Shown: in pieces, positions 16,236 to 26,878 of the stretch
Position numbering within the stretch: position 1 is the first letter of the stretch
Layout of the letters: every line of letters begins with the position of its first letter
Assembly: GCA_965203195.1 (NCBI GenBank)
Contig: OZ241860.1
Location: 434,001 to 498,000, forward strand
DNA: 64,000 nucleotides
Origin: Bin87 sp965203195
GTDB lineage: Bacteria > Chloroflexota > Dehalococcoidia > Lucifugimonadales > UBA3495
Direction of reading: 5' to 3'
Program-made: the position numbers and the translations under genes
The notes under the pieces: generated by a model
The model's database searches: none
What the model was told of the DNA's origin: nothing
Seen by the model: only the letters and a program-made list of their open reading frames with translations

Positions 16236-16743
16236 AACGCCGGCCGGCTGCTGTCCCGGGTATGCTCCTGCTGGCGCATTTTGCCATCGCGCTGCTGTTT
16301 GTGTTAGATTTTATCCTGTTCCAGGCGGCGGCAACGGCGACCACGGTAGCCATCTACTCCATCATCCCCATGCTGGACGACAGCATCGTCCGCGCGGCCC
16401 GTCCTGGACCTGGATCAGGATATTCCAGATCGTCAGCCCGACCATCACGCTGCCGGGAGGGATCGTAACCGTGTTGTCCAGCTACTACTTCGCCCGCCGG
16501 GCCCAAGAGGAAACCCGCCGGGCCGAAGCCGAAGCCCAAAGGGCCGAAGCCGAAGCCCAGAAAGCCCAGCAGGAAACGCAAAGAGCCGACGCTGAAGCTC
16601 AAAAAGCCCAGCAAGAAGCCCTCCTGCGCCAAGCAGCCGAGGCCGAAGTACAGGCCCTCAAGGCCCAGCTGGCCCAGGCGCAGACGCCGCCCCGCTCCCG
16701 CCGTCGTCGCCTTCGGAACGGCAACGGCGCCGCGCCCCGATAA
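16208..16743 (+). pseudogene. frameshifted membrane-anchored coiled-coil gene
   Basis: The first frame gives a membrane segment (MLLLAHFAIALLFVLDFILF) and runs to IVRAARPG near 16400. The reading then continues in a different frame as SWTWIRIFQIVSPTITLPGG, a second hydrophobic segment, and an alanine/glutamate coiled coil (EAEAQRAEAEAQKAQQE) ending NGNGAAPR. The plan matches the intact gene at 10616-11380. One shift near 16395-16410 separates the halves; it could be mutation, sequencing error or programmed frameshifting. Confidence 0.6.
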
Positions 16744-16774
16744 CCGCCCTGACTGCCCTGCCTCTGGCCCCCGG

Positions 16775-17848
16775 CTATGCCGGCGCCTCAATCTTTTGGG
16801 TCACCACGCGGGTCACGCCCCATCCCGCCAGCCAAGCCGAATGCCGTCCGTCGCCGCCGGCCACCACTACCACAATGTCATCTACGCCGGGCGCAATGGG
16901 AACCATCGTGGCCGGATTCGTATCGTCAATCCAGTCGGGGTAGTTGCGGTTGCCCCAGTGCCCCAGGCCGGCAAGCTCGGCAATGGACATCCGCGCATTG
17001 GCGTACACATACTCCCGCACATCCGCTTTGGAAAACCCGTCGGCGGCGATTTCGGCGGCGTGTTCCGGGCTCAATACCAGCGTAACCTGCGCCCCGGTGC
17101 CAATCTGGTAGTAGTTGGAAAACCCGGTGGCCCGCGTCGCCTGCACCAAGGTGTTGAGCACATCGCCGCCCCGCGAAACCGTAGTCTCCATAATCGGATA
17201 GAAACCCCGGATGGCATGGAGCGTAACCATGCTGTCGCCGGGATCCAGCCCCAGCTCAATGTGGCGGGGTTCCCAGGGGCTGCGGCTTTCGTTTTCAGCG
17301 AAGCAGAAAGAGTAGCGTCCGGGCATCGCCAGCGTGGCCTTGTCCATATCGCCGATGATGAGGCCGGCCACATTGCGGACGAACAGCCGCAGGGCCCGTC
17401 CGATGGTGGCGTTGGCGCGGTAGCCCGGCCCGAACGCGCCAGAGTCCCCGTTAATGCCCAGCTGCCGCGACACGGGGCCGTTCACGATAACCACCGGCGC
17501 CGCCCCGCCGGTAGTAGCCTGGCACCCGGCCAGATTGAACGCCGGCTGCAACGCCGCCCGGACGCACGCCACCACTACCGGAAAATACTCCGGACGGCAG
17601 CCCGCCATCACCGCGTTGATGGCGACCTTCTCCATAGTGACCTCGGCGTTGGACGGCTGCGCCACCCCCAGCGACTCGCCGGGATTCTCGCCCCACGGCC
17701 CCAGCATCCGCCGCACCGCCGCCTCCGTAGCCGGCGCCACGGGCATACCGTCCGTCCAGCCCTGCTCCTCGTAGTAATCCTGGATGGCGTCGTAGGAATC
17801 CGGCACCGCAATGCGCCGGGAGGTCAAAGCCGGGGCGTTGGCAGTCAT
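16775..17848 (-). CDS. conserved protein of unknown function, partner of the UGSC selenoprotein
   Basis: 357 residues, soluble, no signal peptide. Conserved-looking segments include EEQGWTDGMPVAPATEAAV, GCQATTGGAAPVVIVNGPV and NGDSGAFGPGYRANATIGR; two cysteines (Cys83 region and GCQ) could be redox-active. It lies 82 bp after the selenoprotein gene on the same strand and is probably co-transcribed with guaB3 and that gene. I do not know a demonstrated activity for this family. The ATG at 17848 is chosen over 39 extra arginine-rich upstream residues. Confidence 0.7.
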   Translation of the reverse strand: MTANAPALTSRRIAVPDSYDAIQDYYEEQGWTDGMPVAPATEAAVRRMLGPWGENPGESLGVAQPSNAEVTMEKVAINAVMAGCRPEYFPVVVACVRAALQPAFNLAGCQATTGGAAPVVIVNGPVSRQLGINGDSGAFGPGYRANATIGRALRLFVRNVAGLIIGDMDKATLAMPGRYSFCFAENESRSPWEPRHIELGLDPGDSMVTLHAIRGFYPIMETTVSRGGDVLNTLVQATRATGFSNYYQIGTGAQVTLVLSPEHAAEIAADGFSKADVREYVYANARMSIAELAGLGHWGNRNYPDWIDDTNPATMVPIAPGVDDIVVVVAGGDGRHSAWLAGWGVTRVVTQKIEAPA

Positions 17849-17930
17849 AGTGGAACAACCTCGGTAGGAAGCGCAAGCCGGCCCGGAGCGAATGGCGGTT
17901 CGCCCCGGCCGGCGCGCGATGGGGAACGGA

Positions 17931-18500
17931 TCAGGCCGGCGACTGCGCCGCCGCTGCGGCCTCATCGTCGCCGGTCAGCAGCGCGGCAATCCGCTCGGCG
18001 TAGTGATGCGCCATTTCCCGCACTTCGGGAACGGAACGCGGCGCCAGCGGGCTGGGCAGCGCCAGTATCCTGGTGTCGGGCATCCCCAGAGAGGCGGCCC
18101 GGGCGTGAGCGGCGCGGGTGAAGCTTTCGGTAATGAGACTAACCGAAGGAATGCCGCGCGTCTCGGTTTCTACGGTGTCGTGGAGACCCCACGCCGTGCA
18201 GCTCCCTCAATCCGCAACCCCGTGCACCACCGCATCGCACTGCGCCGCCAGCTCCTCAATAGTTTCCTCGGCGCAGGGCGCGCTGAAGCTGAACTTGCGA
18301 AGGTACAGCACCTTCTCCACAGCGTATTCCTGCTCCAGTATCGTCTGCAATTCCAGCAGGAAGTTGTCGGAGTGATACTTGCGGTTTTCCAGCAGCCCGA
18401 TGGTCTTGCCCGCCAGGGCCGGCAGCCGGCCCGCCGCCGGGCGCAAGGACGTTTCCTGCTCCGGCCTCGGGTCCAGGATTTCAACGGTCAGAGTGGTCAT
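17931..18500 (-). CDS. UGSC-family selenoprotein (in-frame TGA read as selenocysteine)
   Basis: The ATG at 18500 follows GGAGGCATCT. The frame reads to DAVVHGVAD, meets TGA at 18209-18207, then continues open for 91 sense codons as GSCTAWGLHDTVETE and ends at 17931. The motif across the TGA is Asp-Sec-Gly-Ser-Cys, exactly the UGSC signature of a family first described from marine metagenome selenoproteomes. A hairpin fitting the bacterial SECIS follows the TGA. Total length is 189 residues including Sec. The Sec/Cys pair suggests a thiol-redox role, but the substrate is unknown. Transcribed 14 bp after guaB3. ORF callers would split or truncate it. Confidence 0.9.
18172..18197 (-). promoter_or_regulatory. 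bacterial SECIS-like hairpin
   Basis: On the minus strand ACGGCGTGG (18197-18189) pairs with CCACG-ACA-CCGT (18183-18172), leaving a GGTCT loop (18188-18184). The loop begins with GG and starts 19 bases after the TGA, within the usual distance for SelB-recognised elements. It lies inside the coding sequence, as expected for bacteria. Confidence 0.75.
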
Positions 18501-18514
18501 AGATGCCTCCGTGT

Positions 18515-19651
18515 TCAGCCGAGCATCTGGTAGTGCTTGCCCTCGGTTTTGATGGCGGGGGCAATTACCATTTCGGTCTTGTGAAACTCGCGGACGGTGT
18601 AAGCGCCGCACATCCCCATCGCCACCCGCAGCGCGCCCACCAGGTTCTGCGTGCCGTTAGTCACGCTGGTAGGGCCGTAGAGCAGCTGCCGCAGCGTGCC
18701 TTTGGCGCCTACGCTGATGCGCGTGCCCCGCGGCAGTTCCGGGTGGGCATTCGCCATTCCCCAGTTGTAGCCCCGGCCGGGCGCCTCCTCCGCCTGGGCG
18801 AAAGGCGTACCCAGCATCACCCCGTCGGCGCCGCTGGCCATCGCCTTGCAGACATCACCTCCGGTGCGGATGCCGCCGTCGGTAATGACGCTCACATAAC
18901 GCCCCGTCCGCTGGAAATAATCCTCCCGCGCCGCGGCGCACTCCAGCGTCGCCGTAACCTGCGGAACCCCCACCCCCGTAACCTCCCGCGTGGTGCAGGC
19001 CGCGCCGGGGCCAACGCCCACCAGCAGCGCGTCAATCCCCGTCTCCATCAACTCGCTGGCCACATTGTAGCTGACGCAGTTGCCCACTACCACCGGCACC
19101 TTCAGCGTCTCAATCAGATCGGCGAAAACCAGCCCCCGGTAGCTGCGGGAAATATGCCGGGCGGTCGTAACCGTGGACTGGACGATGATGATGTCGGCGC
19201 CGGCTTCCACCGCCAGCGGACTGAACCGCTTGGTCGTCTGCGGCGTGAACGCCACGGCGGCCACCGCCCCGGCCCCCTTGATTTCCCGCACCCTTTCGCC
19301 AATCAGGTTTTCCCGCACGGGCTCGCTGTACACTTCCTGAAGGTACTCCGTAACCTCGGCCTGCGGCATTGAAGTGATCTCTTCCAGCACCGAATAAGGG
19401 TCCTCGTAGCGGGTATAAAGCCCCTCGCCGTTCAGCGCGCCCAGCCCGCCCATCTCGTGCATCAGCGCGGCAAAACGCGGCGACACCGACCCGTCCATCG
19501 CCGACGCGATGACCGGAGCCTCAAAAGAGTACGGCCCGATGCTCATCTTCGTCGCCACCAGCTCCGGGTTGATGGTAACTTCGCCGGGGACGATGGCAAC
19601 TTCGTCAAACCCGTAGGAACGCTCCAGTTCTTTCAGCAGTCGTCGGGCCAT
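18515..19651 (-). CDS. guaB3: GuaB3-type IMP dehydrogenase family protein
   Basis: 378 residues lacking the CBS domains of classical GuaB. GVGPGAACTTREVTGVGVPQ holds the active-site cysteine loop, and DGGIRTGGDVCKAMASGAD with VMLGTPFA the phosphate-binding loop. GuaB3 proteins of Actinobacteria, Cyanobacteria and Chloroflexota have been linked to IMP dehydrogenase or GMP reductase-like chemistry. It is the first gene of a likely operon with the UGSC selenoprotein and its partner. Confidence 0.88.
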   Translation of the reverse strand: MARRLLKELERSYGFDEVAIVPGEVTINPELVATKMSIGPYSFEAPVIASAMDGSVSPRFAALMHEMGGLGALNGEGLYTRYEDPYSVLEEITSMPQAEVTEYLQEVYSEPVRENLIGERVREIKGAGAVAAVAFTPQTTKRFSPLAVEAGADIIIVQSTVTTARHISRSYRGLVFADLIETLKVPVVVGNCVSYNVASELMETGIDALLVGVGPGAACTTREVTGVGVPQVTATLECAAAREDYFQRTGRYVSVITDGGIRTGGDVCKAMASGADGVMLGTPFAQAEEAPGRGYNWGMANAHPELPRGTRISVGAKGTLRQLLYGPTSVTNGTQNLVGALRVAMGMCGAYTVREFHKTEMVIAPAIKTEGKHYQMLG

Positions 19652-19791
19652 AGCGTCACCTCAATGCCAATGCCGGCCAGCGCCAACGCCGGCGCTGCCC
19701 CGGCCGGGTTGCCCTCGGGACAAACGGCCCGCCGGCAAGCCGCTGGCGCAATGTAGCAGTTGGATAAAATGGCGTCAAATTATAGCAACAA

Positions 19792-19814
19792 GGGGCGCCA
19801 TTTGCTGACGCCCC
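19792..19814 (-). terminator. hairpin downstream of clpC
   Basis: GGGGCG and CGCCCC pair with an 11-base loop. On the minus strand the stem is followed by TTGTTGCTATAATTTG, moderately T-rich, 32 bases after the clpC stop. The same T/A-rich stretch includes TATAAT (19784-19779), a possible -10 for guaB3. Confidence 0.5.
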
Positions 19815-19845
19815 CGGTGGTCAATCGTAGCGGTTTTGCCCCCGC

Positions 19846-22368
<2,523 letters not shown>

Positions 22369-22445
22369 GGGTCTCTCCTGAGGTTGGTGTCAGGCCGATG
22401 ACGCTGCGCCGGCGCCGCCATTGTACCGCAAATTGGGCAAAAATA

Positions 22446-22493
22446 AAAACGGCGCTGCCGCCAGCCCCGAACTGCGGCCGGCGACGCCGTTTT
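22446..22493 (-). terminator. Rho-independent terminator after 5S rRNA
   Basis: AAAACGGCG (22446-22454) and CGCCGTTTT (22485-22493) form a stem with an internally structured loop. On the minus strand the stem runs into TTTTTATTTTTGCCC, a textbook T-tract. It lies between 5S rRNA and clpC, on their strand. The stretch 22500-22712 between it and the 5S gene has no recognised gene. Confidence 0.75.
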
Positions 22494-22712
22494 GAAAACC
22501 CTTCAGTTGCCCGATTGCGCTGCGCCGGGGTCGCCGGTCGCCGGTGAGTGCGTCATCACCCCTGCCCCCAATTACTGCCTGCTGTGCCGGAGAGCCACTG
22601 GGTGCTCGTGGCTGCGCCGGAGCGCAATCCCTCCGGGGCGGTTGCAAATGGACTTCCCCGGAACAGGGAGGAGCGACCGAACCGCCGCTCCGTCCGCTAT
22701 CCCATTGACACT

Positions 22713-22829
22713 TCCCGGCGGTGACCTATTTTCCCACTCCGTTGCCAGAGCAGTATCGTCGGCGCTGGGGCGTTTCACTTCCGTGTTCGGGATGGGAACG
22801 GGTGGGGCCACCCCGCTTGAACCACCAGA
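22713..22829 (-). rRNA. rrf: 5S ribosomal RNA
   Basis: The minus strand carries CCCGTTCCCATCCCGAACAC followed by GGAAGTGAAACGC, the most conserved part of 5S rRNA. Helix I pairs CTGGTGG at the 5' end with CCGCCGG at the 3' end, giving about 117 nt. No 16S or 23S gene is nearby, so it is unlinked, as in several Chloroflexota. Confidence 0.93.
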
Positions 22830-22943
22830 AAGTCAATGCCGCCATTATGCCCCATTTCCGGCGGCTTGACAAGGGGCTTTTGCCGACGAATTTTCCGGCC
22901 CTTTTCCCGCGCCGCGCGCCCCCCCGCTCCGGCCGTCCTGTGC

Positions 22944-22962
22944 TATAATCTTATGCTATAAT
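22944..22962 (+). promoter_or_regulatory. tandem -10 boxes upstream of tRNA-Lys
   Basis: TGCTATAAT occurs twice, 13 bp apart, giving TATAAT at 22944-22949 and 22957-22962. Either could serve a start site about 30-45 bases before the tRNA. No clear -35 is seen in the GC-rich upstream DNA. Confidence 0.55.
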
Positions 22963-23001
22963 GAGGATAGCGGGCGATAAGCCCCGCCCTTTGGCGCTCA
23001 C

Positions 23002-23077
23002 GGGCCGTTAGCTCAGCTGGCAGAGCACCGGACTTTTAATCCGGGTGTCGTGGGTTCGATCCCCACACGGCCCACCA
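23002..23077 (+). tRNA. tRNA-Lys (anticodon TTT)
   Basis: GGGCCGT pairs with ACGGCCC as the acceptor stem, the D arm holds GCTCAGCTGGCAGAGC, the anticodon loop is CTTTTAA (anticodon TTT), and the T arm is GTGGGTTCGATCCCCAC. The CCA end is encoded (23075-23077). Reads codons AAA and AAG. Confidence 0.97.
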
Positions 23078-23189
23078 TGCCATACCGCGCCGATAGCCGG
23101 GCCGGAAAACTCCGGCTCCGGACCTTGCCCGTCAAAATCACTGCCCGGTCGGGTTCGGTGGAAACCTCTCCCGGGAGGCGCCGAGTACA

Positions 23190-23762
23190 ATGCCTGAACG
23201 AATGGAAGCGGTCCGGCGCGCAGCAGAGCGGTGGCGGGACCAGCTGATCGACGTATCGGGGCGCAATCGCCTCTTGAACTACAGCGACCTCAAGGTCGGT
23301 ACGCTGGATTTGACGCCCGACGGAGCATCGGGAATCTGTGCCCCCGTCCTGGAAAACCTGCTGAAGGGCAGTACTGTGCGGATGACCGGGCTTTTCCCGG
23401 TAGAGGAATCACGGGCTGACGCCCGCAAGCGGCTGTCGGCGTTGCAACGGCGGACGCAGGAGCATCTGGATGAGAAGGGCCTCAGCACCTTGTTCGTCGC
23501 CGTGGGTCTGGCCACCTGGACGGCGCCAGCCGGTTCCCCGCCCAATGCTCCGGTCATACCCGTCCCCGCCAGAATCAGCCCGGATGGAGCCGGACATCGG
23601 GATTTCAGTTTGGAATTATCGGGAGACGCCCAAGTCAATCCGGCGCTGGCTCATGTGTTCCGAACCGATTACGGAGTTGAAACGACCGGCGAGGGTAATG
23701 GCTGGGACGGCGATTTGCCCGGTTCACCGGATGAGATAAATCGGAACGCCGTTCTGAACTAG
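23190..23762 (+). pseudogene. truncated DUF4011 helicase-type protein (N-terminal fragment)
   Basis: RWRDQLIDVSGRNRLLNYSD is the opening of DUF4011-domain proteins, which are normally very large superfamily 1 helicase/nuclease proteins. Here the frame stops after 190 residues and no helicase motifs follow. A TACAAT box overlaps the first ATG, so a start at 23202 (MEAVRRAAERW) is possible. Located just after tRNA-Lys, a common integration point, and followed by decayed DNA. Confidence 0.6.
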
Positions 23763-24260
23763 TCGCCCACAAAAACCTGATGCGCGCCGCCCGCTGGAGC
23801 TACCAGGTGGCGCGCAACGCGCCGCTGCGGCGCAACGAACCGCGCGACTGCCGACTTCCGCAACTGGCCTAATGGCGTGTTGGGCTTTTTTGACGAGCTG
23901 CAACGCTTCATCCCTTATGACAAACAAAAGTTCTGCATCATGGAAAGCCGTCAGCAGATAGGGGAAAGCGGCATCGCTGCCTAACCCGAATTCATTCGTC
24001 CACCTGTTGCATAGGCCGGGGTGCCGCTACGGCATCCCGGCCATTGCTATGAGCAACCGTTATAAGCCACCTGAAATTATACCTAACCTTTCCCGCCCGC
24101 AATACGCGACGCGGTACGGGCCGAATTCGGTGAACCCGAGGTGAACGGCCGGTATGAACTTCCTCTGGCGCGATTGTTCCGGCCTCTGGAGTTCAGCGAT
24201 GACCATGTCCTCCGCGCGAAAGACGGCATTCACGATACGGCCTCAGCCGGCGTCCGCATC
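23763..24260 (+). other. decayed coding DNA after tRNA-Lys
   Basis: Frames give short readable pieces without starts, such as KNLMRAARWSYQVARNAPL (about 23773-23830) and NGVLGFFDELQRFIPYDKQK (about 23870-23935) ending at TAA near 23983. The second ends MESRQQIGESGIAA. These look like gene fragments joined by deletions; I do not recognise the parents. Lower GC than the flanks. Confidence 0.4.
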
Positions 24261-24264
24261 GGCC

Positions 24265-24960
24265 CGTATTCCGGCCTCCGCTGGCGCCACGCCCAATCCG
24301 CCTGCCGGATTTTAAAATTCGCCGCCATTTATGACATCCGCGCTCTTGCGCTCTGAACATTAGTACTGCTAACCTCAAACACGGATGCGGCAACCCGCCC
24401 GGCGACCAGGGGAACAGCTGCCCCGACCGCCATCCGCCACAGCCCCGGCGCGGACGCGCGCCCGGCGCCAAAACGGACACCAGCTATGCCTACTCCAATC
24501 CGAAATCGACGTCGTACCACCATCGGGGAAACCATTTCGGGCTAACCAAACGGGCCTCCAGGAAACGGCCTAACCCTTGTCGGAACCCAATTTCAGCTGG
24601 TCCTGCTTCGTCGCTGTATGTATCGTGCGGCCCGTGTAGTTCTGTGCCAGCCAGCGGGTGTCACCACCGCCCCGTGCCGGGCTGTCGGCCCTCAAAAGCT
24701 GCCGCTCCGGGACACGGAAAACTAGGACGAAATTTGCTTTTACGCTCTCAGGCCGTAGCGCCGACAACCTGGAACCCCAAGGCCAGCCCGAGCCTTCCCC
24801 GATGCCATCAATTCGCCAATCGCCACTTATCAATCGTCAATCGCCCACCCACCGGAAAGGAGCCGACTTCCCCATGAAAACTTCCCTGCCCCCAACCGCC
24901 CGCCCCCCGCCCGCCGGAACCGCCCCGGTAACCGCAACATCCACGCCAATCAAGGAGCGC
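24265..24960 (-). repeat. dispersed repeat, copy A (inverted relative to 37812-38640)
   Basis: Read on the minus strand, this stretch aligns along most of its length with 37812-38640 on the plus strand. Best blocks are CCAGGTTGTCGGCGCTACGG, then CGTCCTAGTTTTCCGTGTCC, GGTGACACCCGCTGGCTGGC and GCGACGAAGCAGGACCAGCT. Both copies can be read as GGDTRWLAQNYTG and ATKQDQL in one frame, but no complete ORF exists. A small ORF at 24874-24966 (MKTSLPPTARPPP) has a GGAAAGGAG leader whose counterpart also exists in copy B. Probably a decayed or non-autonomous mobile element. Confidence 0.7.
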
Positions 24961-25263
24961 CAGTGAATTAAGGCCCGTCGCCAAGCGCATTGTGCCGTCG
25001 CCAACGGCGGCATACCATAACCCCCGTCGGTCCGGTGCAAGCCGGCATCCGGGCATCCTCACCGCCCGCCTGCTCCGCAGGCCATGGGCCCTTGCCCCGG
25101 ATTCCGGCCCCTCCCGGACTGGCGGGGCATTTCACGACGCGCCCGGCCCGCCCGCCCGCTTGCCGGCATCGGCGGCGGGTAGTATTCTGCGGAGCAAGTG
25201 CTGCACCGCACAGCCCGCCCGCCGCCCGCCAAAACGCGGCGGACACAGGAGCAACTACCCAAA

Positions 25264-26787
25264 ATGACCGCCACCACAACCACCGCTGCCACCGCCACCG
25301 CCGATGTTCGCGCCTATCAAAACTTTATCGCCGGCCAGTGGACGCCCTCCGACTCCGGCCGCACTTATCCCGTCTATAATCCGGCCCACAAAGACCGCCT
25401 GCTGGGGCATTTCCAGCTCTCCAACCCGGAGGACGCCCTGCGCGCCGTGGCCGCCGCCGCTGACGCCGCCCCCGCTTGGGCCGACACCCCGGCCCCCGTC
25501 CGCGCCCAGGTCCTGTTCCGCGCCCTGGACATTATGGCCCGCCGCAGCGAGGAAATCGCCCGCGCCATCACCGAGGAGGAAGGCAAACCCCTGGCCGACG
25601 CCCGCGGCGAAGTCAAACGGGCCATGAACATCATTGAGTACGCCGCCGGCGAAGGCCGCCGGATGTTCGGCTACACCACGCCCTCCGAACTGCCCAACAC
25701 CGTGGCCTACACTATGCGCCGGCCCCTGGGCGTGGTCGGCATCATCACCCCCTGGAACTTCCCCATCGCCATCCCCGCCTGGAAAATGGCCCCCGCCCTG
25801 ATTTGCGGCAACGCCATCGTATTCAAGCCCGCCTCCGGCACGCCCCTGTGCGCCGTCAAACTCACCGAGGTCTTTGCGGAAGCCGGCCTGCCCCCCGGCG
25901 TACTCAACCTCATCACCGGCCCCGGCGGCAGCGTAGGCAACGCCCTGGTGGAATCCCCGGATGTGGCCGGCATTTCCTTCACCGGCAGCACCGAGATTGG
26001 CACCGAACTTTACACCCGCGGTGCCTCTCTGCTCAAAAAGGTGCAGGCCGAAATGGGCGGCAAAAACGCCGTCATCCTGCTGGCCGACGCCGACCTGGAC
26101 AAAGCCTTGGGCGGCATCGTGCAGGGCGCCTTCGGCTCCACCGGCCAGCGCTGCACCGCCACCAGCCGGGTCATCGTTGAGGACGGCGTCTATGACCGGT
26201 TTATGGAAGACCTCATTGACCGCACTTCCCGCCTGACCATCGGCGACGGCATGGACGAAACCATTGATGTCAGCCCCCTGTCCAGCGCCTCCCAGCAGCG
26301 GACGGTGGCCGAATATATCGCCGCCGGCCGGGACGAAGGCGCCACCCTGGCCTACGGCGGCCGCACCCTGGCCGGCGGCATCTACGACGAAGGCTGGTAC
26401 ATTGAACCCACCATCTTTACCGATGTCACCCCGGAAATGCGAATCGCCCGCGAGGAAATTTTCGGGCCGGTGCTGACCGTGTTCCGCGCCCGCGACCTGG
26501 ACGATGCCGTGGCCATTTCCAACAGCGTCAAGTTCGGCCTCTCCTCCTCCGTGTACACCCGCGACCTTCCCCGCGCCTTCCGCTACATCAGCGCCGTGGA
26601 CGCCGGCATGGTGCACGTCAACGCCCCCACCCTGGGCGGCGAGGTGCATCTGCCCTTCGGTGGTCTCAAAGCCTCCGGCGTGGGCCAGCGCGAGCAGGGC
26701 GTGGAAGCCGTGGACTTTTTCAGCGAAGTCATCACCGTCTATATCGACTACGCCGATGCGCCCCGGGCACAGGCGCGCTTTATCTAG
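25264..26787 (+). CDS. NAD(P)-dependent aldehyde dehydrogenase, succinate-semialdehyde dehydrogenase-like
   Basis: 507 residues, ALDH superfamily. WNFPIAIPAWKMAPAL and FTGSTEIG bind the cofactor; EMGGKNAVI contains the general-base glutamate and FGSTGQRCTATSRVI the catalytic cysteine; EEIFGPVL and PFGGLKASG complete the signature. Oxidises an aldehyde to the acid; succinate semialdehyde or 2-ketoglutarate semialdehyde are plausible substrates. Starts at the ATG at 25264 with weak upstream GGAGC. Bordered upstream by the dispersed repeat. Confidence 0.88.
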   Translation: MTATTTTAATATADVRAYQNFIAGQWTPSDSGRTYPVYNPAHKDRLLGHFQLSNPEDALRAVAAAADAAPAWADTPAPVRAQVLFRALDIMARRSEEIARAITEEEGKPLADARGEVKRAMNIIEYAAGEGRRMFGYTTPSELPNTVAYTMRRPLGVVGIITPWNFPIAIPAWKMAPALICGNAIVFKPASGTPLCAVKLTEVFAEAGLPPGVLNLITGPGGSVGNALVESPDVAGISFTGSTEIGTELYTRGASLLKKVQAEMGGKNAVILLADADLDKALGGIVQGAFGSTGQRCTATSRVIVEDGVYDRFMEDLIDRTSRLTIGDGMDETIDVSPLSSASQQRTVAEYIAAGRDEGATLAYGGRTLAGGIYDEGWYIEPTIFTDVTPEMRIAREEIFGPVLTVFRARDLDDAVAISNSVKFGLSSSVYTRDLPRAFRYISAVDAGMVHVNAPTLGGEVHLPFGGLKASGVGQREQGVEAVDFFSEVITVYIDYADAPRAQARFI

Positions 26788-26878
26788 CCGCCGCCGCGCC
26801 TTGCCCTCCCGGTTCCTTGACTGCCGGCCGCTCCGTTCCCGCGCCGGCAACCGGACTGGCCGGGCGGCCGGAGGACAA

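Noticed and set aside
18207..18611. Reading the UGSC gene as two genuine short ORFs
   Set aside because: The TGA falls exactly at the Sec position of a known selenoprotein motif, the downstream frame is open for 91 codons without its own start signal, and a SECIS-like hairpin follows.
22500..22712. A tRNA-like or regulatory RNA between clpC and 5S rRNA
   Set aside because: Some GC-rich pairing is possible, but no cloverleaf, no T-arm consensus and no conserved riboswitch core could be found.
24141..24356. 71-residue ORF in the decayed region
   Set aside because: No ribosome-binding site, no family match and partly inside the dispersed repeat.
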